A stretch of DNA of 10,689 nucleotides from W11650 sp963545585 (GTDB lineage: Bacteria > Bacillota > Clostridia > Lachnospirales > Vallitaleaceae): the NCBI GenBank assembly GCA_963545585.1, contig CAUUKX010000073.1, forward strand, positions 1 to 10,689. Direction: 5' to 3'. The number at the start of each line of letters is the position of its first letter. Within the stretch, counting starts at the first letter, position 1. This document shows positions 5,245 through 10,689 of the stretch, piece by piece. A program made the position numbers and the translations under genes. The notes under the pieces were generated by a model. The model worked only from the letters and a program-made list of their open reading frames with translations, was not told the DNA's origin and ran no database searches.

Positions 5245-8200
5245 ATGAAACGAAAACTAACTGCATTTTTTCTGACTCTGTGTCTAATTCTAACAGCCTT
5301 TCCACTACCGGCAGCAGCAGCAGAAAAAATTGAAATCGAACTTGAACCGGGAGAACATGTGTGGAATGTTGTTCCGTCGCGAATTACTGTGGATAAAGGG
5401 ACAGATTTGGCAACAATAGAAACAAAGTTTGAGATTGAGTATGAGCCGGGCTATAAGCGTGATAAATATTATGATGCGGACGATGCCAGTAAAACCGCAA
5501 TTCGAATGCTCACAAGGTTTCATGAAAATAAAAAACTGAAAATTTCAGGAAAAAAAGCAGATATGCAGCTGGTACAATTGAAGCCAGTAACGGAAAACGA
5601 ATATGTTTATCAAGGCGGCAAAGAGTATCTGCAGGCGATTTTGGTAGATGAGGAAAACAAAGAACATCATCTGCCGACGGATAAGTTTACATGGGAGCTG
5701 ATAGGAGCTTCCGGCAGTACTACCCTTATGGATGCAGGGCATGGAAAATATAAAATGCTGACCGTAGCATCGAATGAACCGGCTACTGAGATTCGGGTTA
5801 AGGTTACATATAAAGAAAAGACATCAGTTGAGAATACCATTCAATTGGATGTTAAGTCCGCACCCGTCTTTAATCCTAATACTGAGGAGATTAAAATTAA
5901 AGACGCATCGGCAGCAGATCCGAAAATTCCTTTAAAAGCTGGAAGCGGGGAAGTGATTGAGCTGAGTGCTTATAATGCTAACAGTAGCCAAGTTGACACA
6001 ATATCTCCGGCCGATTTGACAATGACTATTCGCGGTAATACTTCTACCGGTACTTATATTAATAATATCACTGGTTATTTATATATAGCAGGGGATGAAC
6101 TGGCGGAGAACATTACGGTAAATATGAAATATCAGACTACGATTGACAAAGACCGGCAGTTTCCGATTACTGCTGCTGCACATGAGTTAATCATTCGGCC
6201 GGATATGCCGACCGCTGTAAAAGGGGGTACGGTTCAACTTTCGGGTCTGGTTCAATTTACTGGTCTTGGTGGAGAGATGCCTCTTGAAGCCGATAAAATG
6301 GAGTGGAGTGTTATCAACTCGACGGAATCTACCATTACCCCGGCGGGCTTATTTACCTATGGGCTCAATGAGCCAGCCGGCAAAGAAGTAGAAGTAAAGG
6401 CGAAGATAAAAGCCAGACCGACGACAGAAAAAATAATCAAAATCAAAGAAGCACGTAGTATGACGGCGATTGAATTTCGCCCGCTAACCCCTGCGGAGAT
6501 TAAACTGGGACAGGAAGTAGCATTAACTGTTTATGCAAAATACAATTATGGTTCAGACGAAGAATTAACTGCGGACAAAGTAACACTTCAGCTTGTACCT
6601 GCGGGAACGGTAGAGCCGATGAAAGCTCGTACGTCTAACGATACTAAAATTGATGGAGCGACAGGGAAACTGATGGCTGCACAGGACGAGTTTAAGGATA
6701 AGCTGAAAGTCAAGGCGATTTTCAAAGCCGATCCGAGCAAAACGGACGAGATGGAGTTAGAGGTAAAAAGAGGGGAATACACCCTGAAGCTAAAACCCGA
6801 AAATCAGGCACTGGCAAAGGGGAGCAGCAAAACCTTTACCGCCTATGTAGAAGATAATGTTACAAAAGACAAAGTAGATTTAAAACCGGCGGATTTGAAT
6901 TGGAGCATCGTGGAAGCGGCGACCGACTCAAGCGTTGTAAACGGTGTGTTTCAATATGGAGCGAATGAAACTGTCAGCCCGCTTACGGTGAAAGCGGAAT
7001 TAAAATATGCACCCAAAACAGCTACTGCCACTGTCATGGAATATATTGGGCCAAAACTTGTTTTGAAAACAGACTTAGCTGCGCCAGTACAGATGAAGCC
7101 CGGACAAACAACCGTTATCAAGGCTTATCGAAAGCAAGGCGGCATAGAAACGCCAATTCGTGCTGATGAAGTTACATTCTCGCTGGTATCGGCGGGTACT
7201 TCGATTGACACTAAAATTGATGAAAGCGGCAGATTAAGCATTGCAAACGATGAGTTTAAGGATATGATTAAGGTAAAAGCGGTTTATAAGGCGGATTCAG
7301 AGAATATGGATGAACTGCCGATCAGCATCCATCGCACTCCGTACACCTTGCAGCTAAAACCGAAAAACTCAACGGTCAATAAGGGCGAAAGCAAACAGTT
7401 TACAGCGTATGTGATAGATAATGCTACGCACGAGGAAGTAGCCTTAAAGCCAACTGACCTGACATGGAAAGCGTTCGTAGGTACAGAGGCAGCCACCCAA
7501 TCGGCAATTACCGCAGTCGGTGTCTTCACCTGCGGAGCAGCAGAAACGGCTTCGGAAGTAGCGATTAAGGCGACTTTAAACTATGATTCGACTAAAATGG
7601 CGGAAGCAGTGGTTACGGTTAAGAAGGAAACAAGCAGCAGCAATCCCCCGCTTAACGGCTATGACAACGGCAGCAATAACAATAGCAGCAGTGCACCCGC
7701 ACCGCAGCAGCCGAAGAAGCCGGAAGATAACAAGCCGCAAGACAATAAGATGGATAAGAGCGGTGAAATCATCGGGCAGTTTCAGGATATTGCCGGACAC
7801 TGGGCGCAAAAAGCAATTGTAAAAGCCATAGAAAAAGGCATTTTTAAGGGTGTAACCGAAAATAGCTTTGCACCGGAACGGCAAATGAGCCGGGCAGAGT
7901 TTATCACCGTACTGGGTCGGATGAGTGAGCAGGCGGCAGTCTTGCGGGAAGTTTCGTTTAGCGATGTGGACGCAAATGCTTACTATGCGCAGCATGTGGC
8001 GTGGGGTGCGGCACTTGGCTTGATGAAAGGCTTTGAGGACGGCACGTTCCGGCCGGAGGCCAAGATTACCAGAGAGCAGGCAGCTGTCATTTTCGCCAAT
8101 TACTTAAAGGATAAGAAATTGCCGGAGATGGCGATGACAACATTTGCCGACGAGGAAAGCATTAGCAGCTGGGCAAAAGAAGCCGTTAAGAAAGCAGCGG

Positions 8201-8313
8201 CCTTGGGTCTGTTAAAGGGCAAGAACGGCGGCAAGTTTGCACCGAAAGATTTGCTCACCCGGGCAGAAATGGCGCAGATTTTGGATAATCTTAGCCAGAT
8301 GCTGGAGAAATAA
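5245..8313 (+). CDS. Secreted S-layer-type protein with five Ig-like modules and three SLH domains (paralogue 2)
   Basis: A 1022-residue exported protein, paralogous to the genes on both sides. Residues 1-26 are the signal peptide (same MKRKLTA start and LPAAAAEK cleavage region). Residues 27-310 are a divergent N-terminal region. Alternating Ig-like modules follow: A1 312-402, B1 403-509, A2 511-598, B2 602-697 and A3 699-795; A3 matches the last module of gene 1. The extra A/B pair explains the 173-residue excess over gene 1. A shortened Ser/Asn and Pro/Lys/Asp linker (796-845) precedes SLH domains at 846-895, 905-957 and 966-1017, with SRAE882-885, TREQ942-945 and TRAE1005-1008. The expected role is non-covalent attachment to secondary cell-wall polymer with a rod of Ig-like modules projecting outward. 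The only cysteine in the mature protein is Cys763. AAAGGAG lies upstream of the ATG. Ligand or lattice-forming ability is unknown. Confidence 0.93.
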   Translation: MKRKLTAFFLTLCLILTAFPLPAAAAEKIEIELEPGEHVWNVVPSRITVDKGTDLATIETKFEIEYEPGYKRDKYYDADDASKTAIRMLTRFHENKKLKISGKKADMQLVQLKPVTENEYVYQGGKEYLQAILVDEENKEHHLPTDKFTWELIGASGSTTLMDAGHGKYKMLTVASNEPATEIRVKVTYKEKTSVENTIQLDVKSAPVFNPNTEEIKIKDASAADPKIPLKAGSGEVIELSAYNANSSQVDTISPADLTMTIRGNTSTGTYINNITGYLYIAGDELAENITVNMKYQTTIDKDRQFPITAAAHELIIRPDMPTAVKGGTVQLSGLVQFTGLGGEMPLEADKMEWSVINSTESTITPAGLFTYGLNEPAGKEVEVKAKIKARPTTEKIIKIKEARSMTAIEFRPLTPAEIKLGQEVALTVYAKYNYGSDEELTADKVTLQLVPAGTVEPMKARTSNDTKIDGATGKLMAAQDEFKDKLKVKAIFKADPSKTDEMELEVKRGEYTLKLKPENQALAKGSSKTFTAYVEDNVTKDKVDLKPADLNWSIVEAATDSSVVNGVFQYGANETVSPLTVKAELKYAPKTATATVMEYIGPKLVLKTDLAAPVQMKPGQTTVIKAYRKQGGIETPIRADEVTFSLVSAGTSIDTKIDESGRLSIANDEFKDMIKVKAVYKADSENMDELPISIHRTPYTLQLKPKNSTVNKGESKQFTAYVIDNATHEEVALKPTDLTWKAFVGTEAATQSAITAVGVFTCGAAETASEVAIKATLNYDSTKMAEAVVTVKKETSSSNPPLNGYDNGSNNNSSSAPAPQQPKKPEDNKPQDNKMDKSGEIIGQFQDIAGHWAQKAIVKAIEKGIFKGVTENSFAPERQMSRAEFITVLGRMSEQAAVLREVSFSDVDANAYYAQHVAWGAALGLMKGFEDGTFRPEAKITREQAAVIFANYLKDKKLPEMAMTTFADEESISSWAKEAVKKAAALGLLKGKNGGKFAPKDLLTRAEMAQILDNLSQMLEK
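7447..8289 (+). repeat. Near-identical 3' block (last Ig module, linker, SLH triplet), copy 2
   Basis: This is the partner of 4161-5027 in gene 1. Most substitutions between copies are synonymous or conservative (for example TMLREVPFSD versus AVLREVSFSD in the SLH1-SLH2 junction). Similarity also continues faintly past the stop codons (AGAGCA and CAATGC motifs in both 3' flanks), so the duplicated unit extended beyond the coding region. Confidence 0.85.
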
Positions 8314-8365
8314 AAAGAGCAATGCAGCTTTCTCATGTTCTGCCGTTCTGCCAAACTGGAGTAAA

Positions 8366-8428
8366 CTTTTTGGGCAGACCGCCGAGCAGAAAACGAAGCT
8401 TTTGATTGGGGCAAATCGCCCGCCGAGC
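8366..8428 (+). repeat. Dispersed intergenic repeat, copy 2
   Basis: This is homologous to 2234-2301 in the gene 1 leader. Here it lies between the stop of gene 2 and its terminator, so it would be in the 3' untranslated region of gene 2. The copy lacks five spacer bases and the CCGCTC/GAGCGG stem of copy 1, but has a local GGGC/GCCC stem (8409-8412, 8418-8421). Confidence 0.55.
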
Positions 8429-8486
8429 AAAAGTGCGGAGTATTCAATCAAGGGAAAGTAAAATCAGAAAAAACAAAAAAGCAAAA

Positions 8487-8524
8487 CGCTTTGAGTAGGC
8501 GGAAAAAATCTGCCTGCTCAAGCG
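8487..8524 (+). other. Imperfect 15-bp hairpin before the gene 2 terminator
   Basis: The arm 8487-8502 pairs with 8510-8524 around a short A-rich loop, with one bulge and two G-U pairs (CGCTTTGAGTAGGCGG with CTGCCTGCTCAAGCG). The 3' arm segment TGCCTGCT (8511-8518) can instead pair with AGCAGGCA (8530-8537), giving two mutually exclusive folds just upstream of the terminator. Confidence 0.5.
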
Positions 8525-8554
8525 ATAAAAGCAGGCAAGTAAAAAAATGCTGCC

Positions 8555-8600
8555 AAAAAGGACAAAGAGCAGGGCATAAAATCGCTTTTTGTCCTTTTTT
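8555..8600 (+). terminator. Strong intrinsic terminator downstream of gene 2
   Basis: AAAAAGGACAAAGAGC (8555-8570) pairs with GCTTTTTGTCCTTTTT (8584-8599) with one mismatch, around a loop of 13 nt, and the 3' arm runs into a T6 tract (8595-8600). The A-rich 5' flank would also allow some termination on the opposite strand. It lies about 240 bases past the gene 2 stop and directly before the gene 3 promoter box. Confidence 0.85.
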
Positions 8601-8644
8601 GTATTTGCAGGTTTGTTGCAATTTTGAACTTATCGTATGGGTCA

Positions 8645-8702
8645 AAATTCCTAAAAACCATAAGAAAATTTAATGGTTTTTTCCGATGAAATATGATATG
8701 AT
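8645..8702 (+). promoter_or_regulatory. Shared promoter-type box, surface-protein gene 3
   Basis: The region repeats the AATTCCTAAAAA and AAGAAAATTTAATGGTTTT signature of gene 2. It has two overlapping TATGAT hexamers (8692-8697, 8697-8702); TTTAAT (8669-8674) is 17 bases upstream of the first. AAAAACCAT (8653-8661) and ATGGTTTTT (8673-8681) form a perfect 9-bp inverted repeat around the presumed -35, better preserved here than before genes 1 and 2, and a possible regulator site. Confidence 0.55.
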
Positions 8703-8705
8703 TAA

Positions 8706-8721
8706 GAGAAAATATTTTCTC
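8706..8721. promoter_or_regulatory. 16-bp perfect palindrome at the predicted transcript start of gene 3
   Basis: GAGAAAAT is followed directly by its reverse complement ATTTTCTC. It starts four bases after the -10 hexamer at 8697-8702, so it overlaps the likely +1 position, typical of a repressor operator. Genes 1 and 2 lack it at the same place. Confidence 0.45.
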
Positions 8722-8752
8722 GTAGTATTCGCCAAGGAGTAAGAGCGTTTTA

Positions 8753-8825
8753 TTTCTCTTGTTTGGCTGGTCAAACCGGGGGCAAACAGAGAAAATCGGT
8801 AAAAAGATGAAAGTTTTTTTGACCA
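8753..8825 (+). ncRNA. Possible pseudoknotted leader structure of gene 3
   Basis: TTTCTCTTGTTTG (8753-8765) pairs with CAAACAGAGAAA (8783-8794), 12 bp with one bulge. Within the 17-nt loop, TGGTCAAA (8768-8775) is the exact complement of TTTGACCA (8818-8825). Both helices can exist together as an H-type pseudoknot, or they may alternate. It matches no riboswitch family that I recognise. Confidence 0.4.
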
Positions 8826-8854
8826 ACGAGCGAATAAACGGAGAATCGAAACAG

Positions 8855-8885
8855 CCAAAAGTAGCTAAAACCATTCTGCTTTTGG
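8855..8885 (+). promoter_or_regulatory. 10-bp hairpin just upstream of the gene 3 ribosome-binding site
   Basis: CCAAAAGTAG (8855-8864) pairs with CTGCTTTTGG (8876-8885), including one G-U pair, around an 11-nt loop. It ends about 15 nt before AAAGGAGAG at 8900-8908. With the upstream pseudoknot-like fold it makes a leader that could control translation, although the SD itself looks unpaired. Confidence 0.45.
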
Positions 8886-8894
8886 TGAAACCAA

Positions 8895-9007
8895 ATCAAA
8901 AAGGAGAGAACAATGAAACGAAAATTAACAGCACTATTATTGACAATGTGTCTGCTGCTTACCGCTTTTCCATTATCAGCGGCGGCGGCAGAAAAGATTA
9001 CGATTCG
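8895..9007 (+). repeat. Conserved RBS/signal-peptide DNA block, copy in gene 3
   Basis: This is the partner of 2496-2608 in gene 1, gap-free over 113 bp from the SD region to the codons for AEKITIR. Gene 2 shares the protein-level start but is more diverged in DNA and has a different RBS flank (AAAGGAGAAAGC). Confidence 0.8.
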
Positions 9008-10689
9008 TATTCGAGGCGGCGAGCATGTGAAAGGCTTCCTTGTCGGCAGTGAACTGAAGTCGGAGCTTGTGATTGAAACAGATAAGGGAAAGGATTTGGG
9101 GGAGATTATCAATCATACTTCTGGAGACCCGGTTTTTGACGTGGGTTGTCAGTCGGCTGGGTTTTGGGTCGGCACTTCGGAAGTTGATGTGGACTATGTT
9201 CCGAAAGATGGAGAAAGCATTCTTCTTAAAGGCAAATGGAAACACATGGATCATATTCAGATGGTAGCAGAAGGTACCAGCACAGTGCATAAGGGTGGAC
9301 AAGCACTTATTTCAATTACCATTTATGATGATGAAGCGAATATTACCAAACATGACAATATTATACCAGCCAGTAATTATGACTTAAAGGTGACGGGAAA
9401 TACGAAAGATGGCACCAAAATTGAAGCTTATGGCAACTATGCTTTATTGACGGTTGCCTCGGATGAAACGGCATCGTCTCTTACGATTAAAGCGGTTTTT
9501 AAGCATCAGGCAGGTGTTGATGAGGGGCAATATGCGGTAAATGTTGCAAATATGCCGACAGTAGATTCTTATTCTGATTTGAATATTACAAATTTGTTTT
9601 CTGGAAATTTGAAACAGGGTAAAGAATATGGATTTTTGATAAAGGGTGTAAAATCAGGCGGAAGTCAAGATACTCTTTCGCCGACTTATTTTGATTTTTC
9701 TCTAACCGGCAATACTTCGCCGAATACTACAATTGATAAAAAATCAGGCCATATCACAGTAGCGAAAGATGAATTATCCAACTCGCTGACACTTACGGTC
9801 GTTCATAAGATGAAACCGGCTTTGCAGAAAGCTAAGACCTTTACCGTTGATGTACCGGATTATAATTTAGTGATTAAGCCGACTCATCCGAAAATGAAAA
9901 GAGGCGAGAGTATTCAGCTTTCGGCGTATGCATCTTATACAAACGGCAATGGGGATGTAGAAGTTAAAGCGCCGTTTCTTACTTGGGAAAAGGTGAATGC
10001 AGCGGATACTTCAACAATTACACCAGATGGAAAGTTTACTTATGCCGAGGATCAAATGGGAGATCAAGTAACTGTAAAAGCAAAATTTCAAGGCAAAGAA
10101 CAAACTGTTATAGTGCAAGAACGCTATCTTGATAGTATACAGATTACAGAAATGAACTCACATTCAGCGGTAAATCCGGGAGGAGAGTTGCAGTTTAAAG
10201 CCAAGGGCAAAGATAATTTTAATGAAGATGTTGAGTTTACCCCCGGCGAGATTATGTTTGAGCTTATCGCCGGTGGCACAGTAACACCGGCTCTGGCCAA
10301 AACTTCAGCCGATACCCAAATAAATCCGGCAACTGGCAAATTAACTGTCGGCCGGGATGAATGGAAAGATATCCTGACCGTAAAAGCAACCCATACGGCT
10401 ACCGGGAAAACGGCACAAATGCCTATTAATGTTAATCGTGGTGCTTATACTCTGAAGCTAAAGCCTCAAAATGTAACCCTTGCCAAGGGCGAAAGCAAAC
10501 AGTTTACAGCGTATGTGGTTGAGGGTTCCACAGAAGTGCCTTTAAAGCCAACTGACCTGACGTGGAAAGCGTTTGTAGGTACAGAGGCAGCCACCCAGTC
10601 GGCGATTACCGCAGACGGCGTCTTTACCTGCGGAGCAGCAGAAACAGCTTCGGAAGTAGCGATTAAGGCGACTTTAAAGTATGATTCGT
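8913..10689 (+). CDS. Secreted S-layer-type protein, paralogue 3 (3' end outside window)
   Basis: The frame from the ATG at 8913 stays open for 592 codons to the window edge, so the gene is incomplete here. Residues 1-26 are a signal peptide almost identical to that of gene 1, and the next 25 residues are also similar (EKITIRIRGGEHVKGFLVGS). Residues about 50-313 form a divergent N-terminal region whose last part still aligns with gene 1 (SLTGNTSPNTTIDKKSG). Ig-like module A1 is at 316-404, B1 at 405-509, and the final A2 module starts at 511 and is entered up to residue 592, with the shared FTCGAAE motif (Cys573). The order is that of gene 1, without the additional pair found in gene 2. By analogy a linker and three SLH domains should follow. 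The start is supported by AAAGGAGAG. Function: cell-wall-anchored surface or S-layer protein; no enzymatic motif seen. Confidence 0.88.
   Translation, partial: MKRKLTALLLTMCLLLTAFPLSAAAAEKITIRIRGGEHVKGFLVGSELKSELVIETDKGKDLGEIINHTSGDPVFDVGCQSAGFWVGTSEVDVDYVPKDGESILLKGKWKHMDHIQMVAEGTSTVHKGGQALISITIYDDEANITKHDNIIPASNYDLKVTGNTKDGTKIEAYGNYALLTVASDETASSLTIKAVFKHQAGVDEGQYAVNVANMPTVDSYSDLNITNLFSGNLKQGKEYGFLIKGVKSGGSQDTLSPTYFDFSLTGNTSPNTTIDKKSGHITVAKDELSNSLTLTVVHKMKPALQKAKTFTVDVPDYNLVIKPTHPKMKRGESIQLSAYASYTNGNGDVEVKAPFLTWEKVNAADTSTITPDGKFTYAEDQMGDQVTVKAKFQGKEQTVIVQERYLDSIQITEMNSHSAVNPGGELQFKAKGKDNFNEDVEFTPGEIMFELIAGGTVTPALAKTSADTQINPATGKLTVGRDEWKDILTVKATHTATGKTAQMPINVNRGAYTLKLKPQNVTLAKGESKQFTAYVVEGSTEVPLKPTDLTWKAFVGTEAATQSAITADGVFTCGAAETASEVAIKATLKYDS
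10545..10669 (+). repeat. Start of the conserved 3' block in gene 3, copy 3
   Basis: From AAGCCAACTGACCTGA onward the DNA matches 4161-4285 and 7447-7571 with few substitutions, while the preceding 30 bases (VEGSTEVP codons) differ in length and sequence from the other two genes. The boundary of identity is sharp. Confidence 0.8.

Larger units (their letters stand above)
8314..8912 (+). other. Non-coding interval between surface-protein genes 2 and 3
   Basis: The 599 bp hold no credible gene. In order they contain the second copy of the dispersed repeat (8366-8428), a long imperfect hairpin (8487-8524), an intrinsic terminator (8555-8600), the shared promoter box (8645-8702), a 16-bp palindrome (8706-8721) and a structured leader of about 205 nt. 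Confidence 0.65.

Noticed and set aside
8237..8461. Small plus-strand frame overlapping the end of gene 2, and antisense frames at 8100-8451
   Set aside because: They lie in other frames of the SLH coding sequence and run into the dispersed repeat; no RBS or domain.
8653..8682. AAAAACCAT/ATGGTTTTT with a T-run as a second terminator
   Set aside because: The stem is AT-rich and weak, a strong terminator lies 50 bases upstream, and the same sequence is conserved as a promoter box before gene 2.
8759..9052. 97-codon frame across the gene 3 leader and start
   Set aside because: It overlaps the structured leader and the signal-peptide codons out of frame; gene 3 itself has a strong SD.

Overview
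The window looks like the chromosome of a Gram-positive (Bacillota, probably anaerobic Clostridia-like) bacterium. Evidence is the Shine-Dalgarno sites, TTGACT/TATAAT-type promoters, U-rich intrinsic terminators, an XRE-cupin regulator of a type common in clostridia, and secreted proteins anchored by three C-terminal SLH domains. I cannot name a species.

Left part (1-1926): a minus-strand XRE/cupin transcription regulator, cut by the window edge, is divergent from a 2-hydroxyacid dehydrogenase at 864-1817. The divergent promoters flank a perfect 14-bp inverted repeat (658-700), the best operator candidate in the window. The dehydrogenase is followed by a second, unrelated 14-bp inverted repeat and a likely terminator (1881-1926).

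Right part (1927-10689): three tandem paralogous genes on the plus strand encode large secreted S-layer-type proteins of 849 aa, 1022 aa and at least 592 aa (the third runs off the window). Each has nearly the same signal peptide, a divergent N-terminal half and alternating Ig-like modules; the two complete ones end in a Ser/Asn then Pro/Lys/Asp linker and three SLH domains. The last Ig module, linker and SLH block are almost identical in DNA between genes 1 and 2, and gene 3 enters the same block just before the window ends. The second gene carries one extra pair of Ig-like modules. The array looks like a surface-protein family diversified by duplication and recombination between a fixed secretion signal and a fixed wall anchor.

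All three surface genes share a promoter-like box (AGAAAA...GGTTTT...TATGAT), but their 5' leaders differ: about 370 nt with a long inverted repeat (gene 1), about 65 nt with one 11-bp hairpin (gene 2), and about 205 nt with a possible pseudoknot and a pre-SD hairpin (gene 3). A short dispersed repeat occurs in the gene 1 leader and between genes 2 and 3. These shared promoters, dissimilar leaders and mosaic coding regions are the most interesting part of the window. No tRNA, rRNA, CRISPR array, transposase or phage gene was seen.
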